A stretch of DNA of 64,000 bases, from contig LR990050.1 in NCBI GenBank assembly GCA_905147135.1, positions 7,080,501 through 7,144,500 of the forward strand, written 5' to 3'. Made by a program: the position numbers and the translations under genes. Position 1 is the first letter of the stretch. Every line of letters starts with the position of its first letter. Origin of the DNA: Blastobasis lacticolella (taxonomy: Eukaryota; Arthropoda; Insecta; Lepidoptera; Blastobasidae). The notes beneath the pieces are model-generated. The model did no database searches. It was not told where the DNA came from and saw only the letters and a list, made by a program, of their open reading frames with translations. Below, piece by piece: positions 42,621-53,725 of this stretch.

Positions 42621-43997
42621 ATGTATTGGGCCATCAACTCGTTTTATATACAGACTGGGATTCATGACCAATGTGATGATAGCTGCACAGTTTTTCAGAT
42701 TTTCCTTTCGAAATAAATGTTTTTAAATGTTACTTTTTATTTTAAAGGTTTATTCCGGGTTCCTACCGCGTACCATTGTTTACGAGTAGCCCGATAATTC
42801 GACGCAGTTACATGCATCATGGTCGCGGGACGACTGACAAAGGTACCCGAACCTGGTACACATACCTCTAAAATGTGTGGTAATAACCATGATAGTCGTT
42901 TTTATTTCTAATTCAAAATACTGATTGACCCATCCTGGAATAAGACATCCCGCTATTATCCTCATCCTGAAATTAAGGAGATATTGTATTTACATACCTA
43001 CAATGTAATCTTACTAGTAGGCATTCTTCTTATTTTGGAAAATATAATTTATTTTCTTCTCTTTTTCGTTTTTTCATTTAACAAAATATTACACGTTCTC
43101 CCCATCAAACGTTAACTTTTTTATAATAAAGTCATGCTACTGCAAGGCAAAGGAAACGGTTTGAAATTGTACAAGAAATAGGAGGCGACGTATTCACACA
43201 TACGCCGCCCGTTTTCCATCACAATAAAATAAAAACACCAGTTAACTGTTTCTAAACGAAATTACTTTTGAGAAACAGGAATAGCGAAGCGAACTGGATA
43301 AACAGAGCAACGCCAAGACTTGACAACCGAGATGAAGAACTGAGGAAATTCAATTTGTTTCGTTGCACGAGTGAGAGCCGGGTCGAGTGTGGTCCAAATT
43401 AAGTTTTGTACAGTTGGAACCGCGGAACTGGGGAACGCTTGCCGAATCGACCGACCAAGTAATCTAGCTTCGTAAACGAAATGCAAAAATGGTATATAGG
43501 TATTTTTATTGCTAGTTTTGTTAAGTTTAGATATCCATTATAAATTATAAGTTAATTACCAGTCCCTTCATTCAAACAATTGTCTAGTGCTGAATATTAT
43601 TATTGGAGCGCTTTCACACAGTATCCGAATTGAAACCTAGAAAATAATAATAAATAATCGCTCACGCTACTATTCCACAGGTAGGCAGAGACTATGGACC
43701 GCTAATTTGATCTGTACTGACACGATTCTTTTCATACATCTCCTTTTATTCTTGCCAGTTCGTACCCCAGCTTTTGAGAAAATTACTGATCTGATCAGTT
43801 AATGTTTTTCTGAAATCTTCATTGTTTTGTTGGAACATTATTTTCTACACTAATTATGAAATTAATTAAACGAAACATTCTTCGTATGAAGAAGGCACCG
43901 CTTCCTTTTAACTTGCCACGCGCAAACGACGATTACAGAAAACTCCGACAGAACTCATACGTCGAGTTCGTAAGCTGTCATGAAAATAGTAAGTAGA
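42621..43997. other. Unique non-coding stretch
   Basis: No gene or repeat family recognised. A 74-codon minus-strand frame (43486-43262) has no domain. Confidence 0.35.
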
Positions 43998-44071
43998 TAC
44001 CAAAGAGATTGGAATGTTAGCGACCTTCATGGTTTGGCAAGAAGGTCGCTAGCATTCCAATCTCTTTGGTA
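43998..44071. ncRNA. Near-perfect hairpin, miRNA-precursor-like
   Basis: Arms 43998-44027 and 44042-44071 are complementary at 29 of 30 positions around a 14-base loop (CATGGTTTGGCAAG). The size is right for a pre-miRNA, and the single mismatch lies at GTTAGC against GCTAGC. No other copy appears in the window. Alternatives are a short fold-back transposon or an inverted duplication. Either strand could be transcribed. Confidence 0.35.
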
Positions 44072-44089
44072 GATACTGTCATTACCTCA

Positions 44090-44710
44090 GTCAGCATTTC
44101 CTCGAATTAGGTCGAGTGCAGTGCGTAAAGATCCTTCCGTGTATGTAAGTTTTTCACGGTCAAGTTTATTGTATCTCAAAAATCGGCGACATTGAAGCCA
44201 CCATGCGCCCCCGCCGTGGATCGTGCTGAGGAGAGATTTGTCACGGTCCAGAAGAATAGTAGACGTCGTGCTTCTTAGAACTGTCGCGGCACCGCAGTAC
44301 CCGGGCCCAACCCCAAGCTGCGCGCTGCGACACCGACGACGGTGCTGTACCGCCTTCATTAAACGGTGACGGCGAAAGACGTGGTGGAGCACATCCGATT
44401 AGTCAAACAATACCTCGTATGGGTCCAGCTCTTGAAGTCACTCCATATACGTACATTCAACTCGTTCGTGGCGTCGATTCCCACTGCAGATCTAGAGTTC
44501 TCCATGAAAGATGACTGTTGGCCGAAGTTGTGTTGTTCGCGCGATTCCGTAGGCGACCTAGGATTTCCGGTGCCGCCGACAACTTTCAAAGAAGTAGAAA
44601 GTTTAAAGTTTTATTGTATGTAATAGTTTATAATCTATAATCATTTCTATGTGTATATTTATAAATATGGGCCTCAGTTGCATTATTAATAAATAAATAA
44701 AGAAATTTCT
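44090..44710. other. GC-richer block with long frames on both strands, unidentified
   Basis: Frames of 101 codons (44392-44087, minus), 76 codons (44589-44359, minus) and 85 codons (44366-44623, plus) overlap. None has a domain that I recognise. The plus strand ends in AATAAATAAATAAAG at 44689-44703, like a retroelement 3' end, so a diverged retroelement fragment is likely. Host exon remains cannot be excluded. Confidence 0.3.
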
Positions 44711-45221
44711 TCTCTTCCATCTTATTCCAACCAACTTGTTCTTGTTTAGTCGAGATATGCTACTACAAAAGAAAAAAAAGTACTACTAAATTCGAGTGCG
44801 CTACTCTCCTCACCATTTCCAAAACCAGCTTTGGTACAATATAATTAGTTTAGTAAATAGAAAAAAAAGCCAGCTTAGCCGTGCACCTAAATTGAAGTTC
44901 TAATTAAGCCATCCAAACTTAGCCACCGACGCTCGCTACTTAGCTTTCCTCTGCACTCAGATTTAATTGCAGGAGTCAACGAACCATGTGATTGTTACGC
45001 CGTTGCTCGGTGTCACTCGCACTGTGTACTGACTATACGACAGTGTAAGGATCTATAGGAAGATAACGGATCTGTACAAGGAGAGAAAGTACTATGCTTA
45101 TTAAAATGGCAATTATTATTTATACGATGTTTTTAAGGTGTCGTTTCGCAAGTTTTTTCAAAAAGATTACTAGTCCATAAATCCAATGATGGCTAGACTT
45201 GTTAAAAACTCAGATGAGACA
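44711..45221. other. Unique non-coding stretch
   Basis: Nothing recognised. Confidence 0.35.
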
Positions 45222-45600
45222 CCGTCCTCATTTTTTTAAGAATAAAGCAGACAAACATTCAAGCGGGCTACCTAATGGAAAGTGGTCACCGCCGCCTATA
45301 GATATCAGCTATACCAGGGTTACCAATGCGTTGCCCGCCTCTGAAGAGGCCTCTAATATATCGATTCCATGTCATAGTCCAAATAAAACACTGTGGCTGG
45401 GCACTCATTCCACATTCGAATAGTAGAAAAGTTCTTTCGAACCTTCACGTGGTGACCGTAGTGAGGGTGATTACCCGGCCCACAGCGGGTGATGCGATGG
45501 CGGATTTGTGCTGTGGTCGCCAGATCAAAAAGTTCCTCAGAATACTCCCTATTGTACAACTGATAGAACAGATACAGGGAAAAAGTCTCTTCGGTTAGCC
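45222..45600 (-). pseudogene. LINE C-terminus and 3' tail
   Basis: The minus frame from 45559 begins YNREYSEELFDLATTAQIRH, continues RITRCGPGNHPHYGHHVK and TIRMWNECPATVFYLDYDM, the classic YxxECSEELFxLxPxAxFxHR...LGYHPH...RTxxxWNxLPxxVFPxxYD pattern of arthropod LINE C-termini. The frame ends prematurely at SIY. The 3' tail follows (GCGGGCAACGCATTGGTAAC, CCACTTTCCATTAGGTAGCC) to a T-run at 45231 on the plus strand. Same family as 4420-4680. Confidence 0.75.
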
Positions 45601-46147
45601 AGTGTTTTTAACTTGCTTGTTTAATCTATCCCTATACCAAAGAGCATCCATTGCTAAAAACGAGATAGATTGATCCACCTTACTAATAGACGTGAGGACG
45701 GCAGATACATTAACTTTACTAATAGAAGTGAGGACACACAGCGTAGTCATTTGGCAATTTCAGCTTACTGGTCAATCAAATCCTTCCATTTCCAGCGATC
45801 TCCAATTGGCATGTAATTACTACAAATGATTTTAGCGTTGCCAGTGCCGTACACAATCCGATCCACGATCTGCATAGAGGCACGTTACAAACGAACTCGT
45901 TTTCGGCAACAGTTAATTGCTCTGTCAGACAGCGACCGCACGCTTGCAATGGAGAATACGCAGGGCTTTTAAATAAGTAAATAGTATTTTTCAGCTATAC
46001 ACTGTATAGCTGAAAAATAACGATGGAGCCCATCTGATGGTAAGCAATAATTCTGACTTTAAAATCCAACATTACGGTAAATATGCGGGCTCCTGAGGCT
46101 TGACAGAGTCCTACTATCTGGAAAAAATAGTAATCATCGAGTATTTA
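45601..46147. other. Unique stretch with a small perfect hairpin
   Basis: It contains the palindrome at 45985-46019. The phrase GATGGAGCCCATCTGATGGT just after it resembles a LINE tail. No gene recognised. Confidence 0.35.
45985..46019. repeat. Perfect inverted repeat, 15-bp arms, 5-base loop
   Basis: TATTTTTCAGCTATA, loop CACTG, then TATAGCTGAAAAATA. The position next to a LINE-tail-like phrase suggests it arose at an insertion junction. Confidence 0.9.
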
Positions 46148-46400
46148 TAAAGGTCGTATTTTTAACCATGATCTGTCCAAATCGACTTGTCTTATTTGGT
46201 GAACAAATAATGCCCAAAATAACGACTTGCCGTATCAATCACGGTACGTACATTGTGTATAATGTGTGGATGTCTTGAATTCTATAAGAAACACATAGAA
46301 TGTGAATTTCAACGAATACTGCTGCACATTATCCTTTTAAATACATAATTTCCTTCACCAAATAAGACAAGTCAGTTTGGACAGATTATACATACATTTT
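46148..46400. mobile_element. MITE with 31-bp inverted repeats
   Basis: Bases 46173-46203 and 46354-46384 are inverted copies with two mismatches (shared CTGTCCAAA and GACTTGTCTTATTTGGTGAA). Weak similarity extends outward. The interior of 150 bases has no frame. No target-site duplication is evident. Confidence 0.7.
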
Positions 46401-47404
46401 ATAGCCCTGATATGAGCAGTCAGAGGAGCACTAACAAGTAAGAAGTTAATATTTTTTGTTTTTGTTTTCTTTTTAGTAATATTTGAGAAATGTTTTTCTG
46501 ACTGTTTGTGTGGGGGGGGGGGGGTTTCAGAATTTTGTTTTTCCTATCTGTGGGAAACGGTGTTGGCTACACAATAAGTAAATTATGTACAATGTATCTA
46601 TTGTAGTTAAAATAGATAGTGTAATTGTTTGTTTCTCCAAATAAACTAAAATAAATCAATAAAATTATACGTAAAAAATCCAAGACAAAGAGACTGTTTA
46701 AAAAATATATTTTTTATTATAAAATTTCACTAGCTATTTTTTCCTAATACACAAGAGCACCAATAAGTGAATTTGAGAGTCACTGAGGTTGTCATCAAAA
46801 TACTGTCAGCTAGGACAATAACATATTTAAGTTTACACATGATATTATTATACCCAATGAAATATAATTTTGACAGCACACCTTGCGACTCAGTACATAT
46901 CATTAATTTGACTTGCCTATGCCCTATTACAGAATCGTTGTTCACTTCACCTATGCTATAAATTGTTGTGCGCAATTAAGCCCGGAAATATTCGCGGCAA
47001 GATTACTGGTGGTAATGCCGATATCATTATACGGACGTGGGATGTAGCTACGTTATAAATTGCTTGCCAAATTAGTGAGAGCGGTTGTGTCGGCGAATGC
47101 AGGGAGCATGTCTAGGGGTGGTTGTGGCGTATGTTTCTTTTAGATTACACTTGTTAACTAATGTAAAAGAGTGGAGGTTGTGTGGGATTTTGTTTGTCTC
47201 GTGGAGCAGACTTAAAATGTGTCTGGTAATACGAGATGTTGGATATGTATACATATTTGTGGCGACTGGTGCCTGAACTAGGGAAACCTGTGTTACAGGT
47301 CACCAGGTCTCCACCTCAGAGCAAACTGTCGTATTATGTTTAATTAAAATAAATTAAAGAGAAGATTACAAATGTGCAAAATAGAAACAGGTTAAAAATG
47401 CAGA
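46401..47404. other. Unique AT-rich stretch
   Basis: It includes a run of 13 G at 46512-46524. Two small overlapping frames at 46730-46975 lack domains. No gene recognised. Confidence 0.35.
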
Positions 47405-47554
47405 GGCCCTATTTTTGAAACCGCTCGCATTCACGTGAGCCCTCGCATGCTCTACCTATCTCTATCACACTCATGGTAAGCTGTAAGAGGTAGAAAAGAC
47501 AAGCATTAGAATGATGAGTGAGAGAGAGATGCGAGGGGTTTAAAAAAATGGGGC
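47405..47554. mobile_element. MITE family M, copy 1
   Basis: Left end GGCCCTATTTTTGAAACCGC (47405-47430) and right end (47529-47554) are inverted copies over 26 bases (complement GCCCCATTTTTTTAAACCCC) with about five mismatches. The ends match those of 54778-54990, but the interior is unrelated and rich in GAGAGA/CTCTC words. Confidence 0.65.
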
Positions 47555-47674
47555 ACCAAGTGTAGACAACTCAGATGAACTTGCGTATCCAGCGCGTAAC
47601 ATACCCACTCAGGTGTGAAAAACCATCGTGACCACCTGCACATTTAGGCGACTGAGTGAAACCGTGGTCCAACC

Positions 47675-48103
47675 ATTTATTTTTTATGTCACATTATATA
47701 ACCGTGACGACCTGAGTGGTTGACGACCTGAGTGGTTGACGACCTGAGTGGTTCAGTGGTCAACATGCCTATGGTCTGCCACGCAAGAGGTCCCGGGTTC
47801 GATTCCCAGCCGGGCACAAATTGAAATGATGAATTTTAATTTCTGTTACGGGTCTGGTTGTTCTATGTATAATAAGTATGTATTTAAAAAGTATTTAAGT
47901 AGTTTATCAGTTATCTAGCACCCATAACACAAGCTTTGCTTACTTTGGGGCTAGATGGCGCTGTGTGAATTTGTCCACAATTATTTATTTATTTATTACT
48001 ATAACATTACATGTTAGGGTAGTCAAACAGGCAACCGGGTATTCTAATGGAAAGTGGTCACTGCTGCCTATAGACATTAGTAACATCATGGTTATGGACA
48101 ACA
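47675..48103 (-). mobile_element. LINE 3' tail inserted into SINE B, itself split by SINE A
   Basis: The parts at 47675-47702 (TTTTTTATGTCACATTATAT) and 48000-48103 (GTCAAACAGGCAACCGGG, AATGGAAAGTGGTCACTGCT, TATAGACATTAGTAACATC) are the plus-strand view of the LINE tail seen complete at 13080, 40332 and 45222. Only about 130 bases of 3' UTR were inserted, an extreme 5' truncation. Confidence 0.7.
47705..47998 (+). mobile_element. tRNA-derived SINE, family A, with triplicated 16-bp head
   Basis: Three tandem copies of TGACGACCTGAGTGGT (47705-47720, 47721-47736, 47737-47752) precede an otherwise standard family A element: CACGCAAGAGGTCCCGGGTT, GGTTCGATTCC, TTTTAATTTCTGTTACGGGT, GGGGCTAGATGGCGCTGTGT and a (TTTA)n tail. 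TATAAC on both sides (47697-47702 and 48000-48005) may be the target-site duplication. Confidence 0.9.
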
Positions 48104-48182
48104 TATCTGGTCAGTTCTCATGAATGAAGGCCGGTCCCTCTACTGTAATTTTCGGATCTGCCAAATAAAGGCGGACCCTGAG

Positions 48183-48385
48183 ATCCTTTTTGAACAGCTC
48201 TCCTCGTATCGAAAGATTTTCCATTCTGATTTTATGTATGAATAATTCAATATTTGAAAAATTATATTGAATGCGAACGGTTCAAAGATTGACAAAGTCA
48301 GCTTCGTGCATCAAAATAATGAATTTTTCATGCCAAAAATCAAAATTGAAATCCGTTCGACTCGATGAGATTTGTCCCTCCCCAA
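48183..48385 (-). mobile_element. MITE family M, copy 2
   Basis: The minus strand has CTCATCGAGTCGAACGGATT, TTTTTGGCATGAAAAATTCA and GAACCGTTCGCATTCAATAT, aligning with CATCAAGTCAAACAGATTTC and TTTTTAGCATGAAAAATTCA of 54778-54990. The end TTTTTGAACAGCTCTCCTCG on the plus strand resembles the family TIR. It starts exactly at the broken end of the SINE B right half. Confidence 0.65.
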
Positions 48386-48944
48386 GGCCTAATTCGGGTT
48401 TAAGTCCGCTAATTTACTAATGACTCGATTGAATTGTAATTGGTTCGCAATCGCAACTCAGTGGCAGTTTTGATAATGGCAGCTATAATTGTGGGCTCTA
48501 AGCAGTATTTCTGTCAAATTTCATTTAAATCCGTTCAGTAGTTCATCCAAACATCAATCCAAACTTTCGCATTAGTAATAAAGCAAAAAATATTATAAAA
48601 CAAGGTCCCACGGCGCCTATGTATGTATGTAAACTCTTTATTGCGTATAACTTTTTTATTTCTGTTCCACTAAGGTGGCAATCAAGCTTACGGCCTGCCT
48701 GATGGTAAACAGTCACCGCAGCCTATGGACGTTTGCAATAACTACATAAAGAACAATAATAAAAGAAAATAAATATACATTGCAAAGGCAGGCTTATCCC
48801 ACAATGGGATTTCTTCCTGCTCACCTTACCTTGGATAGTCCGAAATGAGCTATTTAAGCGGGTGGTAGTAATATCGAGTATTGTGCAAATTTTAAGTAAC
48901 CTACAATGTTGAATACTATATACCACATAAATATACTATACCAT
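48386..48944 (-). repeat. Old repeat fragments
   Basis: At 48511-48580 the minus strand reads TACTAATGCGAAAGTTTGGA, GAACTACTGAACGGATTTAA, a fragment of the TGCGAAAGT repeat also at 41271. At 48660-48740 CTGCCTGATGGTAAACAGTC and GCCTATGGACGTTTGCAATA on the plus strand are a LINE tail, with GGCTTATCCCACAATGGG at 48790. No intact frame. Confidence 0.5.
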
Positions 48945-49086
48945 AAAAACGGGTATGTCTGTCCGTCTGTTCGCAACTCACTACTGAACTGTTTTTCATG
49001 CGATTGTTCACCAATAGACAGAGTTATTAATGAGGAAGGTTTAAGTGTAAGTTAAGGTGCGTGCGAAGCCGGGAGAGGTCGCTAGT
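48945..49086 (+). repeat. Helitron-like repeat, family D
   Basis: ACGGGTATGTCTGTCCGTCT, GTTCGCAACTCACTACTGAA, CACCAATAGACAGAGTTATT and the end GCGTGCGAAGCCGGGAGAGG then TCGCTAG|T. A GC-rich stretch followed by CTAGT is preserved, supporting a Helitron-type terminus. It is related to 5270-5428. Confidence 0.6.
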
Positions 49087-52000
49087 TTTACATAAATACG
49101 TAGGACGTACCCCTAGTTACGAGTAGTTCCACTGTATAGTAAATTTATTCCACCAGCAGAAGAACGTAAACGTGTTTGCCCGCGGGTTTTATCTCACAAA
49201 GTTGTATTGTTAATTAACCGAAAAGCCTTCAAGTTTCTCGGCACGTCACGCCTGGAGCCAAGAACTTGTTATACTGTTTATTGGATTTGCCGAAAGAATT
49301 CTTGCTCATTCAGTTCTGTTGGAAGGTATTAAACAGGTGACATCGAGTTGGGCGAACACTGGCTGCATGTATGGCTTTAGTTGTTAATGGATTGGTGATT
49401 TATATTGAAAGCTAGAAAAGTGCGAGTTTTATGATTCGGTATCCTAAGAAAGTAATCTTACAAACTTGAAGTGAAAGGAAACGAAATATGCAAGGCATAG
49501 TAAAAACCACAGAGCAAAAAAAAATACCATGAAGGTAGCTAATTTTCCAATCTTTGTAACTCATTACGAAGAACCAAAAGATGGTAGAAAAATGAAATAC
49601 TTAGCTACATATTTTATAGGCTAACCGAAATAACCCATTAATTAATCTAAATCCACCTGCGATCTATATGGCTATAGTTCAACATTTAAGCCTATTAGAA
49701 TCTAATTAGTAGAGGTACTATATCTATTCAGAAATGTTACCGTGATGATTGACATTGGCCAGACCGTTCCCTCCCCTGTTATTTCGACCTCGACATCAGT
49801 TGCCGAAGTTAATTGGGTAATTGACGGGCAACGCATGCTGTCTGCACGCAAATACAGCAAGCTTTTTAGACAATTAATGTATGGCGGTAACGGGAATTTG
49901 CTATAATTAAATATCTACTAATTATAGCGTTTACCTACCAATGATAAAGAATGTATTTATTACAATAAATAAAATAATGAACTGGCCGGGTAGGCTTGTG
50001 AGGCACGCAAATTGAAAATTAGTTCAGTCTGAGCCATACTGTTACTGCTATACTGCCTAATGTTTTCAAGAAAAACTAGATTTTCCGAAAAATGGGACCA
50101 ATTCAAGTTAAGATTATAGCAAACGAAGTATTTTTTTTTTTTTTTTCAAAAATCGGTAGACAACTGTCAGGTGATCACAAATTATGTTTATATATGTGTT
50201 TATTTTATCTATCTCCAAACACGGTTTCATGGTTATGAAAACGGATATGAAATCATTTCGGATTTTTTTTAAAGCAAAATCGTCACATTTTGACTTAATT
50301 TTTTTAGTTCATTCATTTATGATAATAGTGGCAGTGACATTGAGGACATAATTAAGAAGATTCAGGTTTTAGATTAAGGTTTTAGATTTATTGAGTTTTA
50401 GGTTCGATTACCGTTGTTTGTTATTCTTAAATTCAATAAAGTTTACATTTACCATTTTTTTACAGTAAAATAACTTTATTTACGATTAATTCTCTGAAAT
50501 TCATATTCATTATTCCATTTCCACTTGTTAACATACTCTTCACTCAACATAATCATAATAACTTTCCTACCTGGAGCTACTTTGCGTCGATAAAGCGATT
50601 AAAAATATTTTATTACTGCCATATAAAATCCTTTGTAAGCCATTTTAATCGGGTAATAAAATAAATTGTTCCCGCGGCGGGCGGGCCACGGCCTCGCAAC
50701 AAAATGTCAATATTCATTTCATGCTCACTAAAAAACAGTGGATATTTTTGGGGTAAAACTTCATCCGCTAATAGGTAATTGACATGTTTCCAAATTTAAT
50801 TCAGTTCGGCTGGGGCTTTTTTAAAACGCCAGCAATTATTTAATGGTCTATCTAAATATACCGTTAGTTGAGTATTGGTGCTGTCCAGTGATATTAAATG
50901 GTAATTTGTATAATATTGACCGAGGTGTTTTTATAAAGATGTATTGGTGTAGATTTCTGTCTTCTTTTCATGTTGTAATACATTTTTATTATTTTAAGTT
51001 GGTACTAACCACCGTCTTTATTTTGCTGTGTAACTGTACATGACCCAACTTACGTATCGTGAGAGTGATGTTAAAGTTTCGTTCGTCAGTCGGTAGACGT
51101 ATGTACAGTCAGTTAAAGATTCACGACTCAGAACAATAAAATGAAGGTAAAAAAATATTTCGTTAGCTACAGAACCACCGTAGCATCAGCCTGCACAGGC
51201 GTGTATGAACGAGCTCTCATAAAATGTAGCATTTCAACTAACTCTTATTGAAAGCAGTCGAAACCTGTCTATATATATTACAATATGAGCACGGATAGAC
51301 CTCAATGAAGCCAGTTTAATAACACGCATATACTCCCTCCCTCTCTCCCAATCATAGTGACAATCACTTGCTTAACAAATTACACACCCATGCAGGTACC
51401 TTTAACCTTTATCCATATGATTGATGGTTGCATGATAGAATTCTTAAAAGTATGTAAGTAGAAATTGGTCAGCCAACATTAGGTTATCCGTCAGTCTAAT
51501 TACTAATGACTGTGGCAAAACAGTCAGCAAACCTGATCATGTAAATAAGGTACGCTGTGAGACTGCACAAGTAAGTCTTTTTAATCAAATTTTCTAACTA
51601 AAGTAAAGTCTTTCGCTATCATGATTCTTGTATCATGTGTCCAATCCCACAATAGAGATAATTTCCACGGTCTACCATTCTAATTATTCCAACGCAAGAG
51701 AACAATTTTCAATTTCGCGAAATCCTTACGTAATAAAAAGGTCGGGGAAATATTAATTATTCATAATAAGCCCATGCATTCCTGGATGAGGTGGTTCAGG
51801 AACTTTTAATCTGGCTTAAGAGGGTGCCCTCGAATTAATCAGCGTTTGGGGCGGGGCGCAGACTTCCTTTGAAGGATCTTGTCACTTACCCCATAGCGTC
51901 TTGGCGTCGGGGTGCGATCGGTGCAGGGTATTGTCTGAGAGACAATTTGTTTATTTACGGACTTCCACCTGGTATAGCTATAGCTAAATCTTATGCCTAG

Positions 52001-53465
52001 AGATGTAACTTATAAGTGATGAAACTGCAACTCTGCAGGTATTCTAAACAGAGCTTTTGAGTTTCAAGGATCAATTGTCTTATTTGAAATCAGGAAACTA
52101 CAATTACAATAATTCTTGAAACTAGGTTCAAACACATTAACTACCTACTTTTGTATTCTATGTGTGAGAAAAATTCTTAGATATTCTTCAACTTTAGTTC
52201 AAGAAAGCAGGTGATGTGATGATTGTGGATGGACGCTCTGATTCCAGAAATTTCCTGAAACGTCGTGAAATTCTGCAGAAACGTCCTCTAGTAGAAATTA
52301 TTGTAGTACGAAATTATCGAAAAATTTGTTAAAATATGTAACTGTCAGTTTAACTACCAATAAACTGATCCACATAATCTTACTTGTAGTAAACTGATGT
52401 GCTTTCCGAATTAAGTATGTTTCGTTAAGGAAATTCTCAATAAAATATTTATATACTACAGAAGAGGAAATATAATTTAATTCATTTTCATTTATACCTA
52501 CAATTTTCGGAATACCTACCCTCCCTTCGCATTCCAAATAATAGTCATTCCCTCATACTTCATTAATCAGTGCTTTTTGCTTTAGGTGTTTTCCCTTTGA
52601 TTTCATTAATTATCGTACCTTGTCTCCCCTTTTAAGTAAAGCTATTTGTAATAAGATTCTTTAGAATAATGAGAATGGCTATAATATTGTCAAGAGAGAT
52701 ATAATAAGTAAAGATTTTGAAATATATTTCAAATAGTTAATAGTAAGTTATCGTAATCCCATTTTCATCTACAAATTACAAAAAATATCGGTTCCATACA
52801 AATACCCCTATTAATACCCATGTATCATTACCACCCATAAATACCCCAAAAAATCATAGAAACCAAGATTAAAGTGGAATTGATATAGCTTTATCCTGTT
52901 CGCTTGTTAATGGAATAATAAATGTAGTTCCGCTCTACTGGTTAACTTATTGGAGCGATGACAAGCGATGTCAGAGGCTAATCATATGTTTTCATTCCTT
53001 TTCAGCAAAGCGTGTCAATCAGAAGCTTTATTAGACCTTTGATACTTTCCTTGAGTGAAGTAAAAATACATACTAAAGCAATTGGAAACTTTACCCTCAG
53101 CATAAAAGTGGCAGGCAGTAATTTTAAGTTTCTGTGACCTATGTTTATGTGGCACTGATCGCCAGTCGCTCATTTCAAGCCTTCATGCAAGTTCCTTGCA
53201 CGCCATACACCTAGTTGAGAAACTCGTAAATCCTCATGAATATAAATTAATTTACGGAAATGAAGTTGACTTGACTATGCTACAGTTAGCTACCTACCTA
53301 CTTAGTAAAATATATAGGTACCTATTATAGTGTACAAATATAAAAAAAATATTCGACGTAGTGTTGCATCGTGTATTCTAAAGAATTGCACTTATTATGG
53401 TCTGACACACGATATTTCCAATGAATTTCAAATTCCATAAACAACGTAGAGTTACGTAATTCACT
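49087..53465. other. Unique AT-rich non-coding stretch, 4.4 kb
   Basis: No gene and no recognised repeat family. It has a poly-T of about 17 at 50130-50146. Small frames at 50843-51043 and 52298-52537 show no domain. GC is lowest here in the window. Confidence 0.45.
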
Positions 53466-53725
53466 TCATATGTTTATAACGCCACCAAAATCTTTATATT
53501 TCCTGTCATCACATATGCGCCTTTGAAATGATGTAGTCGGATGATAGCGTTTACCGCCAACCCCGTTGGTAAACGGCGGAGGAAACTCATTAAATGCCCT
53601 GGATTTATGGGCCAAAGGGGTCCCTTGCTCTGGTACTACAGTATCTCGTGGACGGCCCTTGCTTGGCAATCGCGGAAAATAATGACTCGCCGGAAAGTCG
53701 TATAAATAAACACGACAGTGCACGT
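53466..53725. promoter_or_regulatory. GC-richer unique island, candidate regulatory element
   Basis: It stands out from AT-rich flanks. The 85-codon minus-strand frame (53723-53466) contains no known domain. CGTATAAATAAACACG at its right edge has a TATAAA-like word, so a minor promoter on the plus strand is conceivable. Confidence 0.22.

Larger units (their letters stand above)
47613..48182 (+). mobile_element. SINE family B split by later insertions
   Basis: The left part, 47613-47674 (TGCACATTTAGGCGACTGAG, GTGGTCCAACC), and the right part, 48104-48182 (ATCTGGTCAG, TCTACTGTAATTTTCGGATC, GGCGGACCCTGAG), are adjacent in intact family B. The gap holds a minus-strand LINE tail that itself contains a family A SINE. 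The right part ends where MITE M copy 2 begins. Confidence 0.75.

Noticed and set aside
46512..46524. G-quadruplex
   Set aside because: A single run of 13 G without separated G-tracts; more likely a slippage-prone homopolymer.
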